Source: Synaphobranchus kaupii (taxonomy: Eukaryota; Chordata; Actinopteri; Anguilliformes; Synaphobranchidae). From it: a stretch of 64,000 nt of DNA. A model generated the notes under the pieces. It made no database searches, was not told the DNA's origin, and worked only from the letters and a program-made list of their open reading frames with translations. Both the position numbers and the translations under genes were made by a program. Shown here piece by piece: positions 45,801 to 54,690 of the stretch (its first letter is position 1; every line of letters begins with the position of its first letter). The stretch spans positions 110,284,407-110,348,406 of the forward strand of contig CM056377.1 in the NCBI GenBank assembly GCA_029718625.1, given 5' to 3'.

Positions 45801-47605
45801 CGACAATGCCAAGATTCATCGGGCTCAAATTGTGAAAGAGTGGTTCAGGGAGCATGAGGAATCATTTTCACACATGAATTAGCCACCAGATTCCTGACCT
45901 TAACCCCATTGAAAGTCTTTGGGATGTGCTGGGAACACTTTACGGAGTGGTTTGACTCTCCCGTCGTCAATACAAGATCTCAGCCAAAAATTCATGCAAC
46001 TCTGGATGGAAATAAATGTTGTGACATTGCATAAGGTTGTCGAAACAATGCCACAACAAATGCACGCCGTAATCAAAGCTAAAGGCAGTCCAACGAAATA
46101 TTAGTGTGCGACTTTTTTATTTTTTATTATTAAATATACTTGTGTGACACAGTGCCCTCTGTACATCTCCACTGAATTATGCTTTCTTGTAGAGAAAATC
46201 AAGAACTTGCTGTTGGAAGGGACTGTTGACCACATGACCAGACTGGTGTTGGTGAATGCTATCTATTTTAAGGGCAACTGGGAAAAGAAATTCAAAGAGG
46301 CAGACACTAGGGAAGTGGAATTCAAATTGAACAAGGTAACAGCTAATGCTTACTCAGTTTCCAAATTACTGTGTGACTGCAAATCAGTCAGAAGTCAGCA
46401 CTGTGACCTACACTGACACGGAGGTTGTTTTCCTCTGTGATGTTCAGTCACACGTGTTGCTTGGCTACTGTAATTACTTTGCATCAGTTTCCATGGTAAT
46501 GTTTATGAAGAACTGACTCCAGCATGATTTCAGTTCTCTTGAGTCTTGACTGTTGCAGTATCAGCTAATGACCCAACCTTACCGTGATGTTAAATGTTAT
46601 GTCATAATTTAGAACTTCATCTTTAACAGTGGTATACAAAAGTTTGGATGCCCCTGGTCAAATTGCATGTTTTGTTGATTTTCTAATTGAATGGAAGTTA
46701 ACAACCTCTGCAGGTTACAAACTTAAACATATTTCTGCAATATCATATCACATATACAGTATATCACTGCTTTGATATTGTACATTAATTGAAAAGTGTA
46801 TTTGAAAGCTCTGCACAATCTTGAATTTTTCAGAATGAAAGTAAGCCAGTGCAGATGATGCACCAGACGGCCAGATTTGCGTTGACGTTCATTTCAGAGG
46901 TCAATTGTCAGATTCTGGAGATGCCTTACATTGGTAAAGAGCTGAGCATGCTCATTCTTCTGCCCCAAAAGATTGAGGATGACTCCACAGGGCTTATGAG
47001 GGTAAGACTGAATTTGGTGTACGACTCAATGGCTTGGTCATCTACAATAATGCCTACAAGGCAATTAAGACAATGGCCAGTGGTCTAAAACTTTGCAGTG
47101 TAAGAATGTGGTATTATATGGTAATGAGGTGCCTATAGCATTTGAGAATCCCTCACTCACAATTGGAACAATGGCTTATTGTCTTCTACAGTTGGAAAGG
47201 AAGCTCACGTACGAGAAGCTCATTGAGTGGACTCAGCCTAATGTGATGAAGAATATTGAGACAAAGGTGGCTCTTCCCAAGTTCAAGATGGAAGAGACCT
47301 ATAACCTGAAAGACATTCTGGTTAGTATGGGCATGGAGGACGCCTTCAATGTGTCCAAAAGCGACTTCTCTGGCATGTCTCCCAGCAATGGACTGGTGGT
47401 GTCCAAAGTGGTGCACAAGTCCTTTGTGGAGGTGAATGAGGAGGGCACAGAGGCTGCTGCTGCCACTGCTGTCATGAGCAGGGCGCAATGTTTAACGTTA
47501 CAACCACCACCAATTTTCTTCATCGCAGACCATCCCTTCCTGTTCTTCATCAGACACAACCCTACTCAGAGCATCCTCTTCTATGGACGTTTCTGCTCCC
47601 CTTGA
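33709..47605 (+). CDS. serpinb1-like: clade B serpin (leukocyte elastase inhibitor-like), 7 coding exons
   Basis: The exons join in phase to a 411-aa intracellular serpin: 33709-33876, 36794-36877, 37656-37796, 44928-45045, 46193-46335, 46834-47001 and 47192-47605. All introns are GT-AG, and the 118- and 143-bp exons have the sizes typical of clade B. There is no signal peptide; the protein starts at helix A ([17 protein letters not shown]), as ov-serpins do. The hinge [11 protein letters not shown] (from residue 357) is that of an inhibitory serpin that traps a protease. The reactive loop then reads [17 protein letters not shown] before ADHPFLFFI and is about three residues longer than in human SERPINB1. 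By the usual 17-residue hinge count P1-P1' would be Gln-Cys, which is uncertain. Neutrophil-type serine proteases are the likely family targets. Confidence 0.93.
34091..34212 (+). mobile_element. Sleeping-Beauty-like Tc1 left inverted repeat
   Basis: The sequence from agttgaagtcggaagcttac through aaaactcattttt to gttaggacatctact follows the outer part of the left inverted repeat of the salmonid Tc1 group from which Sleeping Beauty was rebuilt. No transposase or matching right end is nearby. It is joined directly to a module also found in the foldback MITE at 21592-22758. Confidence 0.85.
34213..34500 (+). repeat. shared internal module of a non-autonomous Tc1 element
   Basis: tgcatttgaatggatctcta and the following ~270 bp match 21930-22200 (and, inverted, 22150-22420) at high identity. 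Only one arm is present, ending in the caggagaagaaaccctt stem-loop. It is truncated on the right. Confidence 0.88.
36794..36877 (+). CDS. serpinb1-like: serpin coding exon 2 (CD-loop exon)
   Basis: 84 bp encoding 28 residues, from [11 protein letters not shown] to QKPQLPQE. This is the extended loop between helices C and D found in some ov-serpins. The phase-0 donor gaggttaaag is used because the next exon starts in phase 0. A stronger-looking donor 7 bp downstream (aaaggtgata) would break the frame. The duplicate copy at 53701 uses the equivalent of gaggtgata. Confidence 0.82.
37276..37448. mobile_element. PIF/Harbinger-type MITE in serpin intron 2
   Basis: A 173-bp nearly palindromic element with ends ggggctgttttactaagacc and the complement of ggtcttagtaaatcaggccc. 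It is flanked by TAA at 37273-37275 and 37449-37451. The paralogous segment near 54290 lacks it and has a single cacgttaagtg, which confirms the three-base TAA duplication typical of PIF/Harbinger. Confidence 0.9.
37656..37796 (+). CDS. serpinb1-like: serpin coding exon 3
   Basis: 141 bp, 47 residues, [18 protein letters not shown] to [15 protein letters not shown]. The [10 protein letters not shown] block is a serpin hallmark. The acceptor ctgcag and donor gaggtaatg are both good. Confidence 0.93.
37912..39817. mobile_element. non-autonomous DNA transposon, right end lost
   Basis: The left end carries ggccctatcttacacccggc, and ctatcttacacccggcgc is repeated about 55 bp inward (37919 and 37972). 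The right part has gcgcc-rich sequence (ttgcgccgtgcttagcgccc) resembling the inverted form of the left. This is a type common in fish with roughly 2-kb copies. No transposase was recognised. The right terminus is replaced by the 3' end of an RT element. Confidence 0.55.
39818..40935 (-). pseudogene. truncated non-LTR reverse transcriptase (CR1/L2/Rex1 group)
   Basis: The minus-strand frame carries [24 protein letters not shown] and [11 protein letters not shown]. One in-frame stop near 40528 separates it from [18 protein letters not shown] and the C-terminal part. The 3' end is ccctgttgaaataaaggaaa. The 5' side is truncated just before the RT palm. It is a remnant inside serpin intron 3. Confidence 0.8.
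41031..43140. other. serpin intron 3, unannotated part
   Basis: AT-rich intron with an A/TA run near 41540-41570 and a T run near 41665-41695. No exon-like frame or clear mobile element was seen. Confidence 0.6.
43141..44784 (-). mobile_element. complete Tc1 transposon in serpin intron 3
   Basis: The element (43143-44782, 1640 bp) lies between TA duplications at 43141-43142 and 44783-44784. Inverted ends begin cagtcaagccggaaagt, and inverted similarity extends roughly 200 bp inward, as in IR/DR-type Tc1 elements. The ends are shared with the foldback MITE at 21592-22758 and the truncated copy at 49515-50325. It lies antisense to the serpin gene. Confidence 0.96.
43362..44381 (-). CDS. Tc1 transposase, intact DD34E
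   Basis: An uninterrupted 339-aa frame of the usual length (about 340 aa). The N-terminus has two paired-like helix-turn-helix units ([20 protein letters not shown] and [20 protein letters not shown]) around a GRPAKLS linker. The catalytic domain has D152 ([12 protein letters not shown]), D243 ([10 protein letters not shown]) and E278 ([12 protein letters not shown]) with 34 residues between the last two. The glycine-rich box [12 protein letters not shown] is also present. With intact ends and TA duplications, nothing visible prevents activity. Confidence 0.96.
   Translation of the reverse strand: MGSKELSGDLGNRIVSRHRSAEGYGKISAALQVPKSTVATIIRKWKKFGTTKNLPRPGRPAKLSNRGRRALAREVSRNPRVTLTELQRILVEMGEPFRRSTIQAALRQSGLYGRVARQKPLLSKRHITARLEFAKRHLEDSQTMRIKILWSDETTIELFGLNTKRHIWRKSGTAHHLANTIPTVKHGSGSIMMWGCFSAEGTGRLVLIEGKMNAAKYTEILEENLLQSALDLRLGRRFTFQHDNDPKHTAKRTKEWLRRKSVHVLEWPSQSPDLNPIEHLWKELKMAVYRRSPSNLMELARICQEEWAKMSRNKCAKLVASFPRRLEAVIAAKGAATKY
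44928..45045 (+). CDS. serpinb1-like: serpin coding exon 4
   Basis: 118 bp, the classic size. [19 protein letters not shown] to [10 protein letters not shown], ending in phase 1 before gtaact. Confidence 0.94.
45592..46133 (+). pseudogene. decayed, internally deleted Tc1 element in serpin intron 4
   Basis: The left end cactgcccggccaaaaaaaa looks like a Tc1-type inverted repeat after TA. It jumps directly into the catalytic half of a transposase: [11 protein letters not shown] and [14 protein letters not shown] in one frame. Stops and frameshifts break the remainder before [10 protein letters not shown] and the C-terminal [12 protein letters not shown]. The right end is only partly kept (tgcgacttttttatttt). 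Confidence 0.85.
46193..46335 (+). CDS. serpinb1-like: serpin coding exon 5
   Basis: 143 bp, the classic clade B size. [20 protein letters not shown], then [13 protein letters not shown], a strongly conserved serpin motif. It ends in phase 0 before gtaaca. Confidence 0.95.
46834..47001 (+). CDS. serpinb1-like: serpin coding exon 6
   Basis: 168 bp, 56 residues. [15 protein letters not shown] to [17 protein letters not shown]. The acceptor tttttcag and donor agggtaaga fit well. Confidence 0.94.
47192..47605 (+). CDS. serpinb1-like: serpin coding exon 7 with reactive-centre loop
   Basis: 414 bp including the [35 protein letters not shown], the hinge [11 protein letters not shown], the variable loop and [12 protein letters not shown], ending FYGRFCSP. 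The conserved C-terminal serpin signature is complete. Confidence 0.95.
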   Translation: MERKLTYEKLIEWTQPNVMKNIETKVALPKFKMEETYNLKDILVSMGMEDAFNVSKSDFSGMSPSNGLVVSKVVHKSFVEVNEEGTEAAAATAVMSRAQCLTLQPPPIFFIADHPFLFFIRHNPTQSILFYGRFCSP

Positions 47606-47900
47606 AGTCTTAAGGAGTCTAAAGAAAAGCTGTACATTAAATGGCTCAGCAATGTGGTTTTAAAAGAATGTAATCAACTATATCATGTTTCCTGCAGTAC
47701 ATTGTATTCATTCATGTCCATTGTATCCTCTTTGAAGTTTACTACTGACTTAATACAACTGGTCCAGAATGCGGCTGCTCGGCTTGTGTTCAACCTCCCG
47801 AAGTTTTCGCACGTCACCCCCCTGCTGAGGTCACTTGCTCACTGAGCAAATAAAAATAGCATGCTATGACCAATATCACATTTCAAATTTCTGAAAATAA
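47606..47900 (+). other. serpin 3' UTR region with an RT fragment
   Basis: About 95 bp at 47745-47840 encode IQLVQNAAARLVFNLPKFSHV, a piece of L2-group reverse transcriptase. Polyadenylation signals aataaa occur at 47849-47854 and near 47897. The serpin transcript therefore probably ends in or just after a LINE-derived segment. Confidence 0.65.
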
Positions 47901-48443
47901 AAGTGTGCAAAAGTTTACTGTGCGGGTTGCTTTATTAACTTACCTGATCAGTCATTTCATCAGAGGAGTATTTTCATAACAGATCTGGCTAAAACTGATT
48001 ACTTATGTGTTTCATCCAGTGTTTTAGCAGGATGAGCCATCTTGCCGTCACATCAAGATTTTTCACTTTACTTGACAACTCAATTTCTTCATATACTTAA
48101 TTTTCCCACTAGACACTTAGGCAGCGACGATCACGCTGCAATCTCTGCAGCTGATGTGGATGAGTGTAGACAAGCATGCACTCTCCTCTGAAATGTGCTG
48201 ATACCAGCTGCCTCTTTTCACATCACAGAACCTCTCCATGCACAGACCAGAAGTAGAGTGACCATTACACAATAACATTTACATCGATTCAAGCAGACAA
48301 CATCACATGCATATAGCAAAATTATTGAGCAATAGTGAAGGATTAATATGTACCACAAACACGCATGTCATGAGGTGGTTCATATAAAGACCTTTAAATG
48401 GTGTATAGATATTAGAAAACCATGATTAGTGAGTTTGAGTATA
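47901..48443. other. intergenic DNA, nothing recognised
   Basis: No long frame, repeat or exon could be assigned. The missing upstream pigm exons were looked for here and not seen. Confidence 0.5.
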
Positions 48444-49391
48444 CAGGGGGGTAGGGTTGCAATGAGGGAATTTTCCAGGAAAAATTACTCGTGTCATTTT
48501 GGGAATTTTTAATCTCAATCTTTTTTCCATAATTCCATTCAAAAAGTGAAACTTTCATAGATTATAGATTCATTACACACAAAGTGAAATATTTCTAGCC
48601 TTTATTTGTTTCATTTTTCATAATTTTGGCTTACAGCTCCAGAAAACCCCCAAAACAGTATTTCAAGGAATTAGAATAGTGTGTCGAAAATCAGCATTTA
48701 CTTCAGTTATTTCAGAGAATGAATGTTTTAGACAGTGTCACACTATCATCTAATTTACTCAAAACACCTGCAAAGTTTATCTCAGTTTGGTTCAGTATGG
48801 GGAAGACTGCAGACTTACAATTGGCCGAAGACCATCATTGACACCCTCCAGAAGATGGGTAAGCCACAAAAGGTCATCGCTAAGGAGGCTGGCTGTTCAC
48901 AGAGTGCAGTGTCCAAGCATATCAATAGAAAGTTTAGTGGAAGGGAAAAATGTGGCAGGAGAAGGTGCACAAGCAAAAGAGATGACCGTAGGCTTCAGCG
49001 GATTGTCAAGCAAAGACGATTCCAAAATTTGGCGGAGATGCAGAGGGAGTGGACTGAGGCTGGAGTCAGTGCTTCCAAAACCACCACGTACAGACGTATC
49101 CGGGACATGGGCTACAACTGTCGGATTCCTCGAGTCAAGCCACTCCACTCATTCTCTGAAATAACTGAAGTAAATGCTGATTTTCGACACACTATTCTAA
49201 TTTCTTGAAATACTGTTTTGGGGGTTTTCTGGAGCTTTAAGCCAAAATTATGAAAAATTAAACAAAGGCTAGAAATATTTCACTTTGTGTGTAATGAATC
49301 TACAATCTATGAAAGTTTCACTTTTTGAATGGAATTATGGGAAAAAAAACAACTTTTCCATGATATTCATTTTTTTTGGAAAGGATCTGTA
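48442..49391 (+). mobile_element. internally deleted Tc1 element with long TIRs
   Basis: The element (48444-49389) appears bounded by TA at 48442-48443 and 49390-49391. Inverted repeats of about 200 bp face each other: tagcctttatttgtttc... on the left and its complement around 49255-49285 on the right. Between them only the 5' half of a transposase gene remains. The outermost left bases are diverged, so that boundary is less sure. Confidence 0.8.
48797..49140 (+). pseudogene. Tc1 transposase DNA-binding half only
   Basis: After a frame change near the original start (MGKTADLQL in another frame), the reading KTIIDTLQKMGKPQKVIAKE gives the paired-like helix-turn-helix. CSQSAVSKHI, a second domain ending YNCRIPRVKPL and then the right TIR follow. 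The whole DDE domain is deleted. The frame at 48735-49208 continues through both TIRs without a stop, which is probably fortuitous. Confidence 0.85.
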
Positions 49392-49514
49392 TATATATCA
49401 CCAATTTGAAATTATGCAAATACAAAAAGTAATTTTGGGTCATATAGACCCTAATGTATTAGGAAGGTTAGACAAAGCTAATAAAATAGAAGTTGAAGAA
49501 AACAATTTTAAAAA

Positions 49515-50327
49515 TGTGCTGGTCTGGAGGAAACCAGGTCTGATGAAATCAAAATTGAACTTTTTGGCCTGAATACCAAGCGTCACGTCTGGAGGAAACC
49601 AGGCACCGCTCATCACCTGGCTAATACCATCCCTACAGTGAAGCATGGCGGTGGCAGCATCATGATGTGGGGATGTTTTTCAGCAGCGGGAACGGGGCGA
49701 CTAGTCCTGATAGAGGGAAAGATGAATGCAGCTAAGTACACCGAGATCCTTGAAGAAAACCTGCTCCAGAGCGCTCTGGACCTCAGACTGGGGCGAAGGT
49801 TTACCTTCCAACATGACAACGACCCGAAGCACACAGCCAAGAGAACAAAGGAGTGGCTTCGGAGAAAGTCTGCATGTCCTTGCGTGGCCCAGCCAGAGCC
49901 CAGACCTGAATCCAATTGAACATCTGTGGAAAGAGCTGAAAATGGCTGTGTACCGACGCTCCCCATCCAACCTGACAGAGCTTGCAAGGATATGCCAAGA
50001 GGAATGGGCAAAAATGTCCAGAAACAAGTGTGCCAAGCTCGTAGCTTCTTTCCCAAGACGCCTTGAAGCTGTAATCGCTGCTAAAGGTGCAGCAACCAAG
50101 TATTAGGCTAAGGGTGTGTACAGATATGTAACTCCTAAATAACCTATTTTTGTCAGTAAAATAAAATTGCATATTTTCTAAAAACCTGTTTTCACTTCGT
50201 CATTATTGGCTATTGTGTGTAGATGTTTGAGGCAAAAAATGAACTCAATCTATTGTAGTATAAGTCTGTAACGTAATAAAACGTGGAGAAGGTGAAAGGG
50301 GTGTGCAGACTTTCCGGCTTGACTGTA
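49515..50327 (+). pseudogene. 5'-truncated Tc1 copy (cagtcaagccgg family)
   Basis: Same family as 43143-44782 in the opposite orientation. It starts inside the catalytic domain near the first Asp and runs to the right end at 50325, followed by TA (50326-50327). A two-base deletion near 49870 shifts the frame between [10 protein letters not shown] and [15 protein letters not shown]. The final part reaches [12 protein letters not shown] and a stop. Confidence 0.9.
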
Positions 50328-50389
50328 GATAATGTTGTTTAAGTTTGTGATGGGTTCAGCACTGAGAATTTCATTTGACTTTCCTACAG

Positions 50390-50491
50390 TACTTCCTGTG
50401 GTATCTGTGCTTGCTGCCTCTTGTCCTGCCTCGTCTTATGCTGTCACTTAAGCAGGGACTGGGTCTACTTGTGCTGTGGTTCGCTGGACAG
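50390..50491 (+). CDS. pigm: pigm penultimate exon (GPI mannosyltransferase 1)
   Basis: 34 residues, [20 protein letters not shown] to LWFAGQ, open and flanked by cctacag and gtaatg. This matches the end of PIGM, the ER membrane enzyme that adds the first mannose to the GPI anchor precursor. The strings [11 protein letters not shown] and LWF.GQ are characteristic. Upstream exons are not in the preceding 2.7 kb, which is mainly Tc1 sequence and unassigned DNA, so only the gene's 3' end is visible here. Confidence 0.8.
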
Positions 50492-50772
50492 GTAATGCTT
50501 AAGACACTCTTGCACATTCTGTATAGATCTAAAAGCGTGGAGACAAAGAAAATAATTAAAAATCACTCAAGTGGAATATGGAAATATTTGACTATGCCAT
50601 TCTGTACATATAAGATGTAGAATGAGCTTTGTGATTTGGAAACCTGATGCTGCCGATTTCATTGTTTATGGTATTATTTGAGGTGGTGTTGTAAATGAAT
50701 TTAAATTGGTTGCTATTGTCAGACGAGAATATCTTTGACTGAAGAGGTATTTTTTTACACTTTGGCTTACAG

Positions 50773-50940
50773 GCGATTTGGTTGGCACCAGCATACTATC
50801 TGGAATTTGAAGGGCAGAACACTTTTGTTCTAATTTGGATTGCTGGCTTACTTTTCCTGGCAATAAACACTTTCATACTGGTACAGATAATTTCCCATTA
50901 TAAACAAGAAGACATTGACCATTGCCAGAAATTGGACTAA
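50773..50940 (+). CDS. pigm: pigm last exon
   Basis: 55 residues and a TAA stop: [18 protein letters not shown], a hydrophobic segment [20 protein letters not shown], then the cytosolic-type tail SHYKQED. Order and spacing equal the PIGM C-terminus. The acceptor ggcttacag joins in phase 0 with the previous exon. A polyadenylation signal aataaa follows at 51154-51159. Confidence 0.82.
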   Translation, partial: AIWLAPAYYLEFEGQNTFVLIWIAGLLFLAINTFILVQIISHYKQEDIDHCQKLD

Positions 50941-51159
50941 TTCAAAGAAGCTTCTGGAAGTTTCTGCTGTACTTGTGGGTTTTATTGTCTGGTGGAGAAT
51001 AGGTATTAACTACTGACATTAAAACAGGGTGTCACTTTTGAAATGTGTGTTTTATTTTGCAATTTTTGTATATGTTGGGTTTATCAAGCCTATAAAAGAG
51101 AATTGACCTCAAAGTCTAAGAACTATTTGTGTATATGTTAATATTAACATAAAAATAAA

Positions 51160-52344
51160 CTTTTAGATGAACGTAATTGTGTTCAAGTCCTGGGACTCTG
51201 TGCCTTACACAATTAAAAAGTGTGACTCACTATATTTCTATGAGACTTCTTGGATTGAGCGAATAATGCACTACGAAGGTTGCAATTTCAGTCCTTTTGT
51301 TCAAAAAAGAAACTGTTCACAGCAACTTGCAGTGAAACTTTATGGACAACATTTCAATAGAATTTTGTAAGTGTAATCATAAATATATTGGGATATACTT
51401 TAATGTATGATTTACAACTGAGCGTATTCATCAGCTTCTTTATTTTGTACTTGGACACAGTCCACTTATTTGGATCCCACAACACAAAATTGTGTAATTC
51501 CTGCATTGGACAGTAGGTGGCAGCCGATGACAAGTAAGCAGAACTGATTGTCATATCCTCAGATGCCCCTGGCTTAATCAGGGAATGTATTTTCATGGAC
51601 GCAACAGTGTCTATTAGCTTTTGTGTAACATTATGCAAAAGGACTTAGCATGTTAATCCAGTAAATCAGTTTTGCCCTCTTTATCCAAATTATGCAAAAT
51701 GATTCAGTTTATGTGTTAGAATAACCTAAATAAACACAGAGGGGCGAGTAGTCAGTTGTCCTACTTTGAGGCTTGTCCAAAGATTTGACGAATTAATTAA
51801 AGCAAAGGTTTTATTTTCATTAACGGCACTAAATAAGGTTTTAGTATCCCAGAGAATAAAATCCTGTTGTATAAATAATGGAATACTTCCAGTAACATTT
51901 AAGGGCCAATGGATTACAACACTAAAAGCAGGCCAGTTTAGCCAAAGTTTAAAGAGGGCAATGCTCATGTAATGTCTTGTGGGAAAACAACCTTTATTTA
52001 CCCGGTCCAATTCTGCCTCTATTGGAATGAAATGTTTCTTTTCAGCTGCAGGTGCAAGACATTTCAGAGTATAAGCCAACAACGTTGTCCAAAATGTAGA
52101 AGACGCCATGTGAAACCAGGAGATGACTTCTTGTTAGTTTGTTGATTTAGTGTTGGATTTGCATCTATTAAACTTAAAGCCGCAGTAAACGATGCAGTAT
52201 TAGGGGCTCACCTGGTCAGTGCTCTTTTGCAGGCTGCTGTCATGTGAATTTGGAAGCGTGCTCAGGCCCCAAACCGGAATGTCCGGGATCTGCAGCGTAT
52301 CTCCTTCTGGCACGCGGGGGGTTCATGTGCGGGAGGCACCGTTG
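51160..52344. other. intergenic DNA, no gene recognised
   Basis: A 127-aa minus-strand frame at 51726-52109 starts MASSTFW but resembles nothing known to me, and the opposite strand is also partly open. It is left unannotated. The rest is AT-rich. Confidence 0.45.
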
Positions 52345-53483
52345 TGGTCAGAATTTAGGCAATTTACTCACGCATATCCTACAGAGCGCTGTCTATAAGT
52401 CCTTAATTCCAACTTGCAAAAACTAGGCCTGCCTTTAAAAGTATTGATATCAAAATGTGGCCAAGTTACAACTAACAATATTGCCTATCGTAGCTCAAAC
52501 TAAATAAACTAGCTCTATTCCAAACAATGCTATCGAAACTTTCCTAAATTATTTAATGCAACTTGGCCCTGTGTTTCACCATCTCAAGAGAATGTGGTCT
52601 GTATGAACACTGTATGTTCCACATCAAACTGCAAAATGAGAATAATTTATAGTGGAAATACTCTGTTTCAGAAGTGTTGCACTTAGAAATTAAACAGAAA
52701 AATTACTACACTATAGGGCATGTTTGAATAATTGTCTTTGGGTCTATGAAAAGCACAGAATGAATAAAATGTATTATTATTATTATTATGTATTTATTGA
52801 TTCATTTATTTGGAATATTTGGATTTCTATCAAAACTTGTGTGGTCCTATAGAGCATAGATATCCTTGTGTTCACAAAATTCTGTTCGCAAATATCATAA
52901 CTATTATTATGTTAAGAAAATTAGTACTATTACTTATTTGCCATCATCTGACCCACAAACATGTCTGGATACGTTTGTAAAAATGCTATATGTAAAAATA
53001 TTACTTATTTTTATCTGCATTTATTTATTCATCCCCCTTTTTCTATTGTACATGATGTTTCTTGATATAAATGTCTGCTTGTGAATTGTAAAGAAATCTG
53101 TAGCAGCAGTTAACATTTTAAAACCTGTATATTTTCTAAGGTAAACTTGCCAACAAAGTATAACCATATCCTTTCTGGATTGTAATTATTCATCAACTGT
53201 TAAAAACATTAATTGAAATCATATGTTGTTCCATGAGGCACAATCTCTTCATATGCTAAGATGAAGAAACACAGGGCCAAGTTGCATTAAATAATTTAGG
53301 AAAGTTTGGATAGCATTGCTTTGGAATAGAGCTAGTTTATTTAGTGTGAGCGACGATAGGCAATATTGTTAGTTGTAACTTGGCCACATTTTGATATCGA
53401 TACTTTTAAAGGCAGGCCTAGTCTTTGCAAGTTGGAATTAAGGACTTATAGACAGCGCTCTGTAGGCTATGCGTGAGTAACTT
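52345..53483. mobile_element. non-autonomous DNA element with ~220-bp TIRs
   Basis: 52365-52590 and 53270-53470 are inverted copies, for example gacagcgctctgtagg, ggcaggcctag and ccacattttgatatc on the right facing their complements on the left. The interior (52591-53269) is AT-rich without a transposase. Target duplications could not be fixed, so the outer ends are approximate. Confidence 0.75.
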
Positions 53484-53524
53484 GGCTTTTTTTTTTACGT
53501 CGGAGACGTTTTTGTTCAGATCAC

Positions 53525-54690
53525 GTATACTCTCTCAAATGTTGCCATTTTTTCCCCAAGAAATATGCTCAGTCCACATTGTTCTAAAGCTTGGTATTAT
53601 GTATACAGGACTATTCCCACACTGTCATTTGAATTTACAGAAAAAAAAGATCTGTACTTGTAACTCAGTGTCACTGTTAAAAATGTTGATGTTTTTGTAG
53701 GTGCTTCACTTTATGAAAGAAAAGAAGCCTGAAGCTGGCCCGGTACTGCAACAGCAAGTGCAAAAGCCTCAACATCAACTGGATATGTTTGAGGTGATAA
53801 AACAATGTTACTGCAGCTAGAATTATCCCACCAACAAGGATGGGATGCCTTTACATTGTGTTAACATGGGGATGCTGTTTGGGTGACTGGTGACCTATGG
53901 CTGAGGTATATTGGTCTCCTGCTTAACCAATTCACTACTTTGGTAGTGTAGAGTTCGGCTTTACCCTCAACTGTCAAATGTTTGTGCACTTTTGTATTGA
54001 ACATTTAAAGACATAAAAAGATGTCTTTAACCTTCCTATTATGTTTGGTTCTATATGACACAAAATATTTAAAAATAATTTTTTAAAATATATATATTGA
54101 CCCATAACAACACCTCAACAGAAATGGCACTAAAACGCTAACATAAATGGAAGGTTAACTATAAATATAAAGTTAATGGTAAAACAAAAAAAAGACAAAC
54201 TCTGACACTTTATTTTTGAATTTATTAAACGGCCTCTTTCTTTTTTTGTTCTTTGGCTTGTTAGAATTCAATAAAGACCCAGTCTGATCACGTTAAGTGT
54301 CATAGTGCTTAAATAAAATTATAAGATACGTCTGTTATAATAGAAATCGCAAATGGCATCATCAAAGTGATTCATTTCAGTTGGATTTGCATATGTATTG
54401 TATATATTTAGATATGTTGGTGAGATAAATGAGTGGGAAGAAACTGAAAGTTTTATGCCTTGCTTGTACTTTCTGTAAGGAAACCATTTTACAGTGTCTC
54501 AACATATTGTCTGCACCTGTCTCCAGTCTCTCCACCTTCACAAAGCTGCCAAGGACATTCACGCTGTATTCAGCAAGCTGATGTCTGAACTCAACAGTGC
54601 CATATGCACTGAGCCTGGCAAATCGCCTGAATGGGGAGCAGTCTTTCAACTTTTAGGAGGTAATGTCCTTTGTTTAATGTTTCTTTCTTA
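53525..54690 (+). pseudogene. duplicated serpin segment with two broken exons
   Basis: This stretch is a diverged direct copy of about 36580-37830, introns included. Exon 2 (53701-53793) is still open and reads VLHFMKEKKPEAG to DMFE, 31 residues. Exon 3 (54527-54659) has lost 8 bp after MSELN, which shifts the frame, and has TAG just before its donor. No copies of exons 1 or 4-7 follow. It is a partial segmental duplication, not a working neighbour gene. Confidence 0.92.

Noticed and set aside
51726..52109. 127-aa minus-strand open frame starting MASSTFW
   Set aside because: No recognisable motif, no splice or promoter context, and the other strand is also partly open. It could be part of an unrecognised repeat.
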